This document shows positions 51,886-60,910 of a stretch of 64,000 nt of DNA, in pieces. The DNA is from CALMEC01 sp963706315 (GTDB taxonomy: Bacteria; Actinomycetota; Thermoleophilia; Miltoncostaeales; Miltoncostaeaceae). Each line of letters opens with the position of its first letter. The stretch's first letter is position 1. Position numbers and translations under genes: made by a program. The stretch is from NCBI GenBank assembly GCA_963706315.1, contig CAVPMA010000013.1, positions 1 through 64,000 of the forward strand, written 5' to 3'. The notes beneath the pieces were generated by a model. That model was given only the letters and a program-made list of their open reading frames with translations. It was not told where the DNA came from and did not search any database.

Positions 51886-52781
51886 CAGGCCCACCGGTCG
51901 AGCCAGCGGATCGCGGCTCGCGTGACGAGGATCTCCCGGCCGGCGAGGAAGTGATCGCCGCCTTCGATCCACGCGATCTCGACGTTGGGACGCCCGGCGG
52001 CGCGCGCGACGGCGGCCAGGCGCTCCGCCTCCTCCGGCGCGACCACGGTGTCGGCGGTTCCCTGCACGAGCAGGATCGGCGCGGACACGTCGCGGATCTG
52101 GCGGAACGTCATGGCGGAGACGGCGTTCGGCCCGCGGGTCGCCCACCAGGTGCGCCACGTGTAGATCTCGCTGTCCTGCGGGTTGCGTGACGGTCCGCGG
52201 CTGCGGTGGAGTACGAAGAGCCGGTCGGGCAGCCGCGCGACGGGATCCCGGCCGACGTGCCCGCGCACCTCCGCCGCGACGTCGTCGTACGGGGGTTCGG
52301 ACTCCCAGTGGTCGCATCGCTGCTTGGCCGACTGCGGCAGCCCCCACGGCGCTCCGTACAGCACGAGCGCGCGGAGGTGGGGTAGGTCGCGAGTGGCGGC
52401 GAAGCGCACGGCCATGGTCGCCCCGCTCGAGTACCCGCTCAGGACGAGGCTGTCGTACCCGGCGTCCAGCAGCCACTCCACCGCGGCGTCCAGGTCGAGG
52501 AGCGCATCTTCGAGGATCGCGTTGCCGAAGAGCTGGCCGACGTTGCCCATCCGCGTCTCCGCGACGAGCATCGGGTGACCCGCACGGGCCAGCGGCCCGG
52601 GGAGGAACCGCAGGGTCCCGACGAGGAAGTTGCCCATGATCCCGTGCACATGGATCTGGGCGGTGCGCCGGCCGGTTCGCCGCTCCCGCGCCCTCGCGGC
52701 CCGGCGGTCGACGTGCAGGAGCGCGTCGTGGCTCTCGCCGTCGGCTGCGTGCAGGGTGACGAAGTCGCGCTCGATCGCCAT
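51885..52781 (-). CDS. Alpha/beta hydrolase, paralogue B
   Basis: This 298-aa alpha/beta hydrolase has the elbow LSGYSSGATMAVRF, an aspartate in VQGTADTVVAPEEA and a histidine in IEGGDHFLAG. It resembles the adjacent hydrolase in layout (HGIMGNFLVGTL versus HGTVGNYISGV). It probably hydrolyses a small or lipid ester. TAGCGA lies 6 nt before the ATG. Confidence 0.82.
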   Translation of the reverse strand: MAIERDFVTLHAADGESHDALLHVDRRAARARERRTGRRTAQIHVHGIMGNFLVGTLRFLPGPLARAGHPMLVAETRMGNVGQLFGNAILEDALLDLDAAVEWLLDAGYDSLVLSGYSSGATMAVRFAATRDLPHLRALVLYGAPWGLPQSAKQRCDHWESEPPYDDVAAEVRGHVGRDPVARLPDRLFVLHRSRGPSRNPQDSEIYTWRTWWATRGPNAVSAMTFRQIRDVSAPILLVQGTADTVVAPEEAERLAAVARAAGRPNVEIAWIEGGDHFLAGREILVTRAAIRWLDRWA

Positions 52782-52858
52782 GCCCGGTCGCTAGCGCGCC
52801 GTTCCGGAGGGGCGACCGCCGGATCGCAGCGACGATTCCGGAGCGCAGCGCGGACGCC

Positions 52859-53695
52859 TCACGAGGCGGTCGAGCCCGCCACGGGTGCGCCGGGCTCGAC
52901 CTGCGCCACGGCGCCGAGCGGCATCTGCAGGAACCGTCCGCCGACCTCACGGAACGTGTCGGGATCGCCGCTGCAGGCGAACCGGTACTCGCCTTCGCGG
53001 CCCGGTGGGCGCAGCAGACCACGGCGGCGGAGCGCATCGGCGACCTCGTGCGCGAGCTCCTCGCCGGCCTTGATGATCTCGACGCCCTGCAGCTGGCGCC
53101 GAAGGAGCTTCTCGACCATCGGGTAATGGGTGCAGCCGAGGATGACCGTGTCGACCGCGGCATCGCGCAGCGGGTCGGTGTACTGGCGGACCATCTCGAC
53201 GATCTCCTCGTCCCAGGTCTCGCCGCGCTGGATCGCGGGCGCGAGCCGCGAGCAGGCGACGCTGGTGACGGTGACGCCCGCGTCGTTCGCGTGGATCATC
53301 CGCTCGTAGCTGCCGCTGGCGACGGTGGCGTCGGTGGCGAGGAGACCCACGCGGCGATTGCGGGTGGTCTGCACCGCGGCACGGGACTCGGGCGCCATCA
53401 CCCCCATCACCGGCACCTCGAGGTGCTGTTGCAGGTGCTCGAGCGCCGCCGCCGTGGCTGTGTTGCACGCGACGACGACCAGCTTGACGCCCTGATCCAC
53501 GAGCCATTGGCCGATCGCGAGCGAGCGGTGGCGAAGCTCCGCCCGGGACTTGTCGCCGTACGGGAACCACGCGGTGTCGCCGAAGTACACGAAGTCCTCG
53601 GCGGGAAGCGCCACGAGGCACTCCTCGAGGACGGTCAGGCCGCCGACCCCGGAGTCGAACATGCCGATCGGCTGGTCGGAGCGGGTGTCAGCCAT
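52859..53695 (-). CDS. murI: Glutamate racemase MurI
   Basis: This 278-aa enzyme makes D-glutamate for peptidoglycan. It has IGMFDSGVGGLTVLEE, VVACNTATAAALEHLQ with the first catalytic cysteine and VILGCTHYPMVEKLL with the second. It overlaps the flavin-reductase stop by 8 nt. Confidence 0.96.
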   Translation of the reverse strand: MADTRSDQPIGMFDSGVGGLTVLEECLVALPAEDFVYFGDTAWFPYGDKSRAELRHRSLAIGQWLVDQGVKLVVVACNTATAAALEHLQQHLEVPVMGVMAPESRAAVQTTRNRRVGLLATDATVASGSYERMIHANDAGVTVTSVACSRLAPAIQRGETWDEEIVEMVRQYTDPLRDAAVDTVILGCTHYPMVEKLLRRQLQGVEIIKAGEELAHEVADALRRRGLLRPPGREGEYRFACSGDPDTFREVGGRFLQMPLGAVAQVEPGAPVAGSTAS

Positions 53696-54179
53696 CGGCC
53701 GGGGCGAGGCTCCGGTAGCGGCCGCGGTAGTAGAGGAGGGGCTCGCCGGCGTAGGCGTCGACCTGCACCACCCGGCCGATCAGGATGACGTGGTCGCCAC
53801 CGTCGGCGGTGCTGTGGCGCTCGCAGACGAGGCGCGCCACCCCGCCGTGCAGCAGGGGGGCGCCGAAGGGCCCGGGGGTCCACGACACCCCGTCGAAGCG
53901 CTCACCGGGCCCGGCGAAGAGGCTGGAGAGCTCGGATTGGTCGTCCTCGAGGATGTGCACGGCGAATCCCCCGGCGCCGACCACCGCCTCGCAGGTGGCC
54001 GCCGCGTACGCGAGCGACACCATGACGAGCGGCGGGTCCAGCGACAGCGAGCTGAAGGCCGAGACCGTCATCCCCACCGGGCCCGCCGCGGTCACGACGG
54101 TGACGCCGCTCGCCCACCGGCTCAGCGCGGCCTTGAAGTCGTCCGGACTGACGCTCTCGGGGCGGGACACGCCGGGCAT
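53688..54179 (-). CDS. Flavin reductase-like split-barrel protein
   Basis: This 163-aa FMN-binding protein of the flavin reductase family has FKAALSRWASGVTVVTA, GMTVSAFSSLSLDPPLVMVS and HSTADGGDHVILIGRV. It would supply reduced flavin to a monooxygenase, such as an LLM enzyme, but no partner is adjacent. It overlaps murI. Confidence 0.88.
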   Translation of the reverse strand: MPGVSRPESVSPDDFKAALSRWASGVTVVTAAGPVGMTVSAFSSLSLDPPLVMVSLAYAAATCEAVVGAGGFAVHILEDDQSELSSLFAGPGERFDGVSWTPGPFGAPLLHGGVARLVCERHSTADGGDHVILIGRVVQVDAYAGEPLLYYRGRYRSLAPADG

Positions 54180-54209
54180 GCTAACGAGGACCCCGTTTCG
54201 AGGTCTCGC

Positions 54210-54229
54210 GGCCGGGGCGCCCCCCGGCC
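54210..54229 (-). terminator. Terminator-like hairpin after the ICDH-family gene
   Basis: GGCCGGGG and CCCCGGCC (8 bp) with a 4-nt loop lie 78 nt after the dehydrogenase stop and before the flavin-reductase start. Confidence 0.45.
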
Positions 54230-54307
54230 CCCGTCGCCGCCTGAGGTGCCCGGCCCCGGCGAGGAGCGTTGCCGCGCCCGAACGACCTCGAGGCGTCCCG
54301 CCCCGGC

Positions 54308-55465
54308 TCAATCCCCGTCGGCGCCGGGCAGATCGCTCGCCCGGATGCGGAGCTCCTCGGGCGGCGACGGGCGTCGCGAGCGGACGACCTCGAGCGCGCT
54401 CTCGCCGAGCGCGTCCCACACGTCGAGCTTGCTCCTGACCCGTCTGACCACCTCGTCGGTGAACTCGTCGGTGTGGGCGTGCCCGCCGAGGTCCATCGTG
54501 CGGATGTCGTCCCCCACCGTCTCCAGCGCCGCCTCGTAGATGGCGCGCGACGCGACGTCCTCCTGCATATAGGACAGCACGGCGGCGCTCGCGAGGATCA
54601 TCGCGAGCGGATTCGCGACGTTCTTCCCCGCCAGCGTGGGAGCTGTACCGTGGGGGGCCTCGGCCATCACCACCGTCGGCCGGTAGGCGTCGTCGAGAGC
54701 GAACAGGAGCGACTCGGCGCCGGCGATCGATCCGAACAGCTGCAGCACCATGTCGGAGAGGAGGTCGCCGTCGCGATTCAGCGCCGGCACGACGAGGGCG
54801 TCGCCCGTGTGCGAGATCAGCATCGCGTACGTCGCGTCGATCAGCATCGGCTTGTAGCTGACCTCGGGGTGACGCGCCGCCGCGGCGTCGAGCTCCTCCT
54901 TCAGCATGCCCTCATAGACCGGGGAGACGGTCCACTTCGGGCCGCCCGTGACGGTCGCGTGCATGCGTGCGGCCTGGAGGAACGCGACCTCGGCCACCGC
55001 CCGGCACGTCCGGCGCGAGATGTGCTCGGTGCGCCAGGCCACCTCGTCGTCGCCCACCCCCTCCCTGTGCTCCTTGGCCCCGTAGGCGTCGTCGACCGCC
55101 ATCCGCACCACCGAGATCGGCGCGTGGATCCCCCCGATGGGCCGCACTCCCGACAGGCGCCGGCCCGTTCGGATGATGACCTTGCCGTCGATCTCCTCGC
55201 GGAGGATCGCGTTCGGGCTGCCGACGTCCCCCATCGCTTCGGGTGTGATCGTGGCTGCTTTCAGGCCGAAGCCGTGGGCGCGCATCGCCGTCGCCGCGTC
55301 GTGCACGACCCGGTTGGACGTGGCGCGCCGCCGCGCCAGCGACAGGTCGACCCGCTCGAACGCGAGGTCCACCCCGGTGACGGCGGGATCGAGGACGCGA
55401 AGCGCCTCCTCGAGCAGCTCCTGCCCGGTCTCGTCTCCCTCCATGACGACGAGGGTCTTCGACAT
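54308..55465 (-). CDS. Isocitrate/isopropylmalate dehydrogenase family
   Basis: This 385-aa protein has the decarboxylating-dehydrogenase fold: VMEGDETGQELLEEAL, ATSNRVVHDAATAMRA, SVVRMAVDD, the metal-binding region around ALNRDGDLLSDMVLQL, and HGTAPTLAGKNVANPLAMIL. The second region is typical of NADP-isocitrate dehydrogenase or isopropylmalate dehydrogenase; exact specificity is uncertain. TACACT lies 7 nt before its ATG. Confidence 0.82.
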   Translation of the reverse strand: MSKTLVVMEGDETGQELLEEALRVLDPAVTGVDLAFERVDLSLARRRATSNRVVHDAATAMRAHGFGLKAATITPEAMGDVGSPNAILREEIDGKVIIRTGRRLSGVRPIGGIHAPISVVRMAVDDAYGAKEHREGVGDDEVAWRTEHISRRTCRAVAEVAFLQAARMHATVTGGPKWTVSPVYEGMLKEELDAAAARHPEVSYKPMLIDATYAMLISHTGDALVVPALNRDGDLLSDMVLQLFGSIAGAESLLFALDDAYRPTVVMAEAPHGTAPTLAGKNVANPLAMILASAAVLSYMQEDVASRAIYEAALETVGDDIRTMDLGGHAHTDEFTDEVVRRVRSKLDVWDALGESALEVVRSRRPSPPEELRIRASDLPGADGD

Positions 55466-55472
55466 CGAGGTG

Positions 55473-55478
55473 AGTGTA
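55473..55478 (-). promoter_or_regulatory. Candidate -10 (TACACT), leaderless dehydrogenase gene
   Basis: TACACT on the reverse strand lies 7 nt before the ATG at 55465. Confidence 0.45.
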
Positions 55479-55738
55479 GTCAACGCGGTCGGAGGCGCCG
55501 CGCCCGCCGCCCGTCCGCGGGCCGGGAAATCCGGCATCTCGACACGTCCGTCTGTCGCCCTTTTACCGCTCTTTGCGGCACGCCCGGACCCGCGGGACGG
55601 CGGGCACAGCCGACGGAGCGTCTAGTATCGCCGGATCGCAAGCGGCCAGGATTCGCAAGTTTCGTCCCGCTCGAACAAGCCGATGCGCACGAGAACCCAA
55701 GCTCCCCCGCTCCCTGTTTCCGAATACGGAGGCCTCCG

Positions 55739-57118
55739 TTGATCCCGCGTTCTGCACGACGCCTCGCGTTTCCCCTGCTGTTCCTGCTCGGCCTGCTGCT
55801 CGTGGGCGCAACATCGGCGATGGGAGCGACACGGTCGAACGTGACGATCACATCGGCGCCGAACCTGGTGTCGCCCGGCCTCGGGAGCGACTACGGCGCG
55901 TACAACTTCACCGTCGACTTCGCCGGTGCCGACGACGTGGCCGCCGGGTTCGTGAAGGGCCTGAAGGTCGGCCACTGCATCGAGTCGACGCTCAGCACCG
56001 CGTCCACGGCGCCCGGCACGCTGCGTACCGGCGTGGAGGGCAACAGCCTCTCCCTCGCCAACGCGGACGCGAACAACCTCGCCATCCAGGCGGGCGGCCG
56101 CGACCGCCTCGAGTGGCTCCTGCTCTCGTCGCGTCGCGCGCTCGCCGACACGCCGGCCGGTGCCGCGGCGAACTTCGAGCTGGCGGCGCACCAACGGGCC
56201 ATCTGGTCGCTGACCAACCCGTCGACGCCGGGCCAGCCGGCAAACCCCGCGGAGCCGATTCTCGTGAGCCCCGCGTTCAACGCCCGCGCGAACCAGCTGT
56301 TCATCGAATCGGCCACCTACGCGGCCGCCGTCGCCCAGCCGCCCTCGATCACGGCGACCGGCGGCGCCGTGTGCAGCGGCACCGCCCGCAACCTGCACGT
56401 GACCGGCGCGCCGCTCACCAGCGTGACGCTCAGCATCACGTCGGGCGGCGGGCAGTTCGCCGGCGGCGCGCAGCAGACCACGATCGTGCTCGGCCCGACC
56501 GGCGCGGCCGACGTCGCGCTCACGGGCAACACCCCGGGGGCGGTCGCCGTGTCCGGCACGTTCCAGGTTCCGACGCTGGTCCAGGCCGAGGTGCCCGACA
56601 CGCCGAATAGCGGCCAGGACTTCGTGTACATCGAGTTCCGCACCCAGACGGTCGGGGCGTCGGTCGACTTCCTGAACTGCACCGTGCCGGGTCCGCCGAC
56701 GCCTCCGGGGACCGGTGGCGTCACCGGGGTCTCGTCCTCCACCCTCTCGATCGCGAAGGCCGGTCCGCGCGTGGCCCGTGCCGGGAGCGTGCTCGGCTAC
56801 TCGATCAGGGTCCGCAACACGAGCACGACCGCGGCCACGAACGTGATCGTCCGGGACGTGGTCCCGGCGGGGTACTCGCTCGTCAAGGCGGTGCCCGGCG
56901 CGACCCTCGCGAAAGGGCGCCTCACCTGGCGGCTCGGCACCCTGGCGGCGGGCGCCACCCGGATCATCAAGGTGAGCTTCCGCGTCGATCGCACCGTCAA
57001 CGGGCAGCGCTGCAACAACGCCAACGCCAGCGCCACGAATGCGCCGCAGGTCAAGGCGCGGGTCTGCTCGACGATCCTGCCGCCACTGAAGCGGATCCTC
57101 CCCGCCGTCACCGGGTAG
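55739..57118 (+). CDS. Secreted thioester-domain-like protein with DUF11 repeat
   Basis: This 459-aa protein has a signal peptide (cleavage near residue 30) and an N-terminal domain with GHC (C80) and HQRAIW (Q152), matching the Cys and the TQxAIW motif of thioester adhesin domains, which bind host or surface amines through an intramolecular thioester. Beta-rich segments follow, then a C-terminal DUF11-type domain (VVPAGYSLVKAVP, ATRIIKVSFRVD). It ends LPAVTG without a membrane helix, so no standard sortase anchor is seen. TTG 55739 has GGAGG 6 nt upstream. Thioester assignment is by motif only. Confidence 0.65.
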   Translation: MIPRSARRLAFPLLFLLGLLLVGATSAMGATRSNVTITSAPNLVSPGLGSDYGAYNFTVDFAGADDVAAGFVKGLKVGHCIESTLSTASTAPGTLRTGVEGNSLSLANADANNLAIQAGGRDRLEWLLLSSRRALADTPAGAAANFELAAHQRAIWSLTNPSTPGQPANPAEPILVSPAFNARANQLFIESATYAAAVAQPPSITATGGAVCSGTARNLHVTGAPLTSVTLSITSGGGQFAGGAQQTTIVLGPTGAADVALTGNTPGAVAVSGTFQVPTLVQAEVPDTPNSGQDFVYIEFRTQTVGASVDFLNCTVPGPPTPPGTGGVTGVSSSTLSIAKAGPRVARAGSVLGYSIRVRNTSTTAATNVIVRDVVPAGYSLVKAVPGATLAKGRLTWRLGTLAAGATRIIKVSFRVDRTVNGQRCNNANASATNAPQVKARVCSTILPPLKRILPAVTG

Positions 57119-57134
57119 CGCACGCGCATCCTCT

Positions 57135-57162
57135 GGGGGTCGCCGCGCTCGCGGCGACCCCC
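57135..57162. terminator. Strong bidirectional terminator hairpin
   Basis: A perfect 12-bp stem (GGGGGTCGCCGC/GCGGCGACCCCC) with loop GCTC lies between the convergent adhesin-like and CHRD genes. Confidence 0.65.
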
Positions 57163-57192
57163 ACGACGCTCGTCGCCGCTGCCCGCGGGCGG

Positions 57193-57921
57193 CTACTTGC
57201 CGAGCTGGCCCCGAGCCGCCCCATCCGGGTACTGCGCGTTGTGGACGTTGACGTAGAAGCGCTCCGGGCGCTGCCGGATGCTCGTGATCGTGCTCGCGGC
57301 GACGTTCTGCACGCAGCCCTTGGCCGTGTACGGGAAGTGGTTCAGCGAGTCGATGTCGCTGAACGCGACGGCCGCCGGTCCGCTGACGCCCGCGGCGCCC
57401 TCGTGGATGTGCGCGGCCGTGGCGGGAGCGGCGCCGAAGCCGGCGACGGTGATCGTGAAGCACACTCGCCGCTGTCCCTCGTTCAGGCGGATCAGCGCCG
57501 AGCCCGTCGCCCCGCCCGCAGGCGGGACCTCGTTCGACCCCTTGAGCGACGCCGTGAGGGGTCGCGCGGCGAACGCGAGCTGCGAGGCGCGCGCCGCCGC
57601 AACGCAGGCGTTGTGGGCGAACCGCTTGGCCCCGGTGTTGCGCGGCGCCGGGAACCGGGCCGCGCACGCGGCCTGCGCCCGCGTGCGGTTGGCCACCGGG
57701 CTCGTCGGGTTGCCCGCGTCGGTCGCGGCGCCGGTCGCCGCGATGGCCGCGTTCGTGCATTTGGGCTGGTAGGCGCGGAAGGCCGCGCTCGTCTTCGCTC
57801 CCGACCACGCGCTGTTGCACTTCTTCGCGAAGTCGGTGCGCGTCGCCCCGTGGACCGACGCCGCGCCGACGACGGCGCAGGCCACGGCCGCGCCGATCAC
57901 GAGAGCCCGGTACTTGGTCAT
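57193..57921 (-). CDS. Secreted CHRD-domain protein
   Basis: This 242-aa protein has a signal peptide (residues 1-25), a cysteine-bearing middle part and a C-terminal CHRD domain: SLKGSNEVPPAGG, HIHEGAAGVSGPA and YVNVHNAQYPDGAARGQL. CHRD domains occur in chordin and many secreted bacterial proteins, where their function is not well defined. GGAGG precedes the ATG. It converges with the adhesin-like gene. Confidence 0.85.
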   Translation of the reverse strand: MTKYRALVIGAAVACAVVGAASVHGATRTDFAKKCNSAWSGAKTSAAFRAYQPKCTNAAIAATGAATDAGNPTSPVANRTRAQAACAARFPAPRNTGAKRFAHNACVAAARASQLAFAARPLTASLKGSNEVPPAGGATGSALIRLNEGQRRVCFTITVAGFGAAPATAAHIHEGAAGVSGPAAVAFSDIDSLNHFPYTAKGCVQNVAASTITSIRQRPERFYVNVHNAQYPDGAARGQLGK

Positions 57922-58059
57922 CCTGCCTCCCACGGTGCGTTCCCCGCCTGAACCTGCCGAAAGCTGATCCTACGACGGAACGTCGCGCCGTCAAGACCGC
58001 GCCCGCCCCGATGCTCCGGATCCGGACCGCCGCCGCAAAGAGCGAACGCGCCCGCGGAC

Positions 58060-58065
58060 TAGACT
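58060..58065 (+). promoter_or_regulatory. Candidate -10 (TAGACT)
   Basis: TAGACT lies 10 nt before the ATG at 58076, so the leader would be only a few nucleotides long. Confidence 0.35.
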
Positions 58066-58075
58066 CGGCGCCGCG

Positions 58076-59185
58076 ATGGGGATCGAGACGCACCGGACGA
58101 TCGACGCGATCGCCGACGCCTGGGATGAGCTCGCCGACGAGGTCGGCGCGGCCCCGTTCCTGCGCCCTGGCTGGTTCAAGGCGTGGCACGAAGCCTTCGG
58201 ATGCGACGCCCTGACGATCGTCGCCGTCCGGCGCGGACCGCGGGTGGCGGCCCTCCTCCCGTTCGTCGAGCGGCGCGGCGGGGCGCGCTCCCCCACCAAC
58301 GACCACACGCCCCTCTTCGACGTCCTCGCCGTCGACGAGGCGGCAGCAAGCGATCTGGCGGTGGCCGTGCTGGGGCACCGCCCCCGGAGCGTGACCCTGC
58401 AGCTGGTCGATCCGGACGCGCCCGCCACACGAGGGTGGCTCGCAGGCGCCGCCACCGCCGGGTACGCGACTGCATCGGCGCCGATTCTGAGATCGCCCTA
58501 CATCGACACCACCTGCGGGTGGGCCGCCTACGAGGCGCGAATCGACGCGAAGATGAAGTCGGATATCCGGCGTCGGCGGCGACGGATGGACGACGAGGGC
58601 GAGGTGACCCTGGAGGTGCACGACGGCAGCACCGGCCTCGACGCGCTGCTGGACGAGGGGTTTCGCGTCGAGGCCGCCGGCTGGAAGGGACAGACGGGAA
58701 CGGCGATCATCGCGAGCCCGACGACTCGCCGCTTCTACACGCAGGTCGCCCGGTGGGCGGCCGAGCGGGGCTGGCTGCGGCTGTGCTTCCTGCGGCTCGA
58801 CGGCCATCCCGTCGCATTCGACTACAACGTCCACGCGGGCCGCGTGTACTACGGGCTGAAGGGCGGATACGACGAGGCGTTCAGGCGGTTCTCGCCGGGG
58901 AAGGTCCTGCTCATGGCGATGATCGAGCGCATCTTCGACGAGGGGGTCGACCGCTACGACTTCCTCGGGGAGGACGAGCCCTACAAGCTCGACTGGTCCG
59001 ACGGGACGCGCCCGCGCGTGCTGGCGCAAGTCTTCAGCCCGTCCCCGCTGGGCGTGGCGGAGCGGATCGCGTATACGCACGGCCGGCCGCTGGCGAAACG
59101 TGCGCTGGCCGGAGCGCGACGGTTCCGTGGTCGCCGGCCGCGGCCGACCGGGCCTCCCTCCAATCCGGCGAAGGCACGTCCGTGA
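58076..59185 (+). CDS. GNAT/FemAB-like acyl- or aminoacyl-transferase (BcsL/CelD-type)
   Basis: This 369-aa protein has the double-GNAT layout of the FemAB/CelD group: PGWFKAWHEAFG near the start, then DTTCGWAAYEARIDAKMKSD, and LRLCFLRLDGHPVAFDYNVH with KGGYDEAFRRFSPGKVLLMAMI, typical for this acyltransferase domain. Members modify polysaccharides or peptidoglycan precursors. It overlaps the FkbM gene by 4 nt (GTGA), in line with a polysaccharide role. Confidence 0.82.
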   Translation: MGIETHRTIDAIADAWDELADEVGAAPFLRPGWFKAWHEAFGCDALTIVAVRRGPRVAALLPFVERRGGARSPTNDHTPLFDVLAVDEAAASDLAVAVLGHRPRSVTLQLVDPDAPATRGWLAGAATAGYATASAPILRSPYIDTTCGWAAYEARIDAKMKSDIRRRRRRMDDEGEVTLEVHDGSTGLDALLDEGFRVEAAGWKGQTGTAIIASPTTRRFYTQVARWAAERGWLRLCFLRLDGHPVAFDYNVHAGRVYYGLKGGYDEAFRRFSPGKVLLMAMIERIFDEGVDRYDFLGEDEPYKLDWSDGTRPRVLAQVFSPSPLGVAERIAYTHGRPLAKRALAGARRFRGRRPRPTGPPSNPAKARP

Positions 59186-59946
59186 ACCCCCTGCCCCAGC
59201 GGATCGCCGGCACGTTCCGCCGCTCGCTCTCGCGCCGGCCCGGCGCCTACCGGGCGGCGCGGCGCGCGAAGGTCATCGGCCGGTACGCCCTGCGCCGCCC
59301 GCACGAGCCCGACTTTCGCGCGGTATCGGAGCTCCGCCTCGACGGGCGGGTGTTCCTGGACGTTGGAGCCAACTCCGGCCAGTCGGCCCTGTCGTTCCGG
59401 CTCTTCGACCGCCGCTCGCCGATCGTCTCCGTCGAGGCCAATCCGGACCTGGAGGCGGACCTCCGGCTTGTGGGCAGGATCCTCCGCCGGTTCTCGTACG
59501 TCATGTGCGCCGCCTGCGCGGACGACGGACCGGTCGAGCTTCGGATCCCGACCTACCGGGGGGTCGACATCTCGGGCGAGGCGAGCGTCCTCCCGGACGA
59601 CGGTGAGGCCGGCTGGTGGTCGCAGCAGCACCTCAGCGGCGAGCAGGCCGACGAGCTGGCGCTCCGGACGGTCACCGTGCCGGGGATGCGGCTCGACCGT
59701 CTCGAACTCGAGCCCGGCCTCGTGAAGATCGACGTCGAGGGAGCAGCGCCGATGGTCGTCGACGGGCTCTGGGAGACCATCTCCCGCCACCGCCCCGCAA
59801 TCCTCATCGAGGCGGACTCCGAGATGGACGCGCTCGTCGAACGGCTCGCCGGACTCGGCTACCGGCCGTTCAGCTGGGACGACGGCGCGAAGCGGTTCGT
59901 GCCGCTCCTCCCGGATGGGCAAAACGTCTTCTTCCTGACGCGGTAG
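59182..59946 (+). CDS. FkbM-family methyltransferase
   Basis: This 254-aa methyltransferase has the SAM-binding VFLDVGANSGQSALSF, VSVEANPDLEADLR and LVKIDVEGAAPMVVDGL, and the C-terminal ILIEADSEMDALV. FkbM enzymes methylate hydroxyls of sugars and natural products. GTG at 59182 overlaps the GNAT gene. It converges with the epimerase gene. Confidence 0.88.
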   Translation: MNPLPQRIAGTFRRSLSRRPGAYRAARRAKVIGRYALRRPHEPDFRAVSELRLDGRVFLDVGANSGQSALSFRLFDRRSPIVSVEANPDLEADLRLVGRILRRFSYVMCAACADDGPVELRIPTYRGVDISGEASVLPDDGEAGWWSQQHLSGEQADELALRTVTVPGMRLDRLELEPGLVKIDVEGAAPMVVDGLWETISRHRPAILIEADSEMDALVERLAGLGYRPFSWDDGAKRFVPLLPDGQNVFFLTR

Positions 59947-59953
59947 CCGCCGG

Positions 59954-60910
59954 CTATCGCTCGGCGACGAGGCTGAGGTCGTCGGTCGCCCACTCGAGCT
60001 GCCGGCGAAGCCCGTCCTCGATCGAGACCTGCGGCTCCCAGTCGAGGGCCGATGCCGCCAGGGTCGTATCCGCCGACGTCCGGCGAACGTCGCCGGTCGC
60101 CACCGGCTCGAAGACGAGGTCGAGCTCGCGCCCGCCGATCTCCTCGCAGATGGCGATGGCCTCGCGAAGCGACGTCTCGCTGCCGCCGCCGACGTTGTAC
60201 ACGGCGCCGGACGCGCCGCGCTCCATCGCCGCGACGGTGGCGGTGACGGCGTCGGCGACGTAGGTGACGTCACGCGACTGGTCCCCGGAGCCGAACACCC
60301 GAAATGTCCCCCCCGAGGCGAGCGCGGAGCAGACGCGCGTGAACGCCATGTCGGGCCGCTGCCGGGGCCCGTACACGGTGAAGTAGCGCATCGCCACGGC
60401 CTCCAGGCCCGACGACGACGCGTAGGCGCCGGCGAGGTGCTCGCACGTCAGCTTGGTCACGCCGTACGGCGAGATCGGCGCCGGGCGGGCGTCCTCGCGT
60501 GTCGGATAGCTCTCCGCGTTGCCGTAGATCGACGAAGACGAGGCCCACACGACCCGCACCCCCGCCGCGCAGGCCGCCTCGAACACGCGCTGGGTGGCGA
60601 GGATGTTGTCGCTGGCGTACCTCACGAACGACGCACCGAAGCTGCCGCGGACGCCCGGCTGGGCGGCCAGATGAAAGACGCCGTCGCAGCCGTCGAGCAG
60701 CGCGTCGATCGGCGTTTCCAAGAGGTCGGCCTCGATCAGGGTGAACTCGTCCCGGCCGAGCAACGGCGCGATGTTGCGGTCCTTGACCGACCGGTCGTAG
60801 TAGTCGGTGAACGCGTCGATGCCGAGGACGCGGTCGCCGCTGGACACGAGCGCCTCGCAGAGGTGCGAGCCGATGAACCCCGCGCAGCCGGTGACCAGGA
60901 AGCGGCTCAT
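59954..60910 (-). CDS. NAD-dependent NDP-sugar epimerase/dehydratase
   Basis: This 318-aa extended SDR has FLVTGCAGFIGSHLCEAL, HLAAQPGVRGSF, SSSSIYGNAESYPT with the catalytic serine/threonine, SPYGVTKLTCEHL (YxxxK), and VYGPRQRPDMAF. This matches UDP-glucuronate 4-epimerase and GalE-like enzymes. It overlaps the Wzz-like gene by 4 nt (ATGA), so it is translated from the same transcript. Confidence 0.92.
   Translation of the reverse strand: MSRFLVTGCAGFIGSHLCEALVSSGDRVLGIDAFTDYYDRSVKDRNIAPLLGRDEFTLIEADLLETPIDALLDGCDGVFHLAAQPGVRGSFGASFVRYASDNILATQRVFEAACAAGVRVVWASSSSIYGNAESYPTREDARPAPISPYGVTKLTCEHLAGAYASSSGLEAVAMRYFTVYGPRQRPDMAFTRVCSALASGGTFRVFGSGDQSRDVTYVADAVTATVAAMERGASGAVYNVGGGSETSLREAIAICEEIGGRELDLVFEPVATGDVRRTSADTTLAASALDWEPQVSIEDGLRRQLEWATDDLSLVAER

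Noticed and set aside
55622..59080. A frame of over 1100 codons on the reverse strand across the adhesin, CHRD and GNAT region
   Set aside because: It runs antisense to several recognised genes and has low-complexity, unstructured composition.
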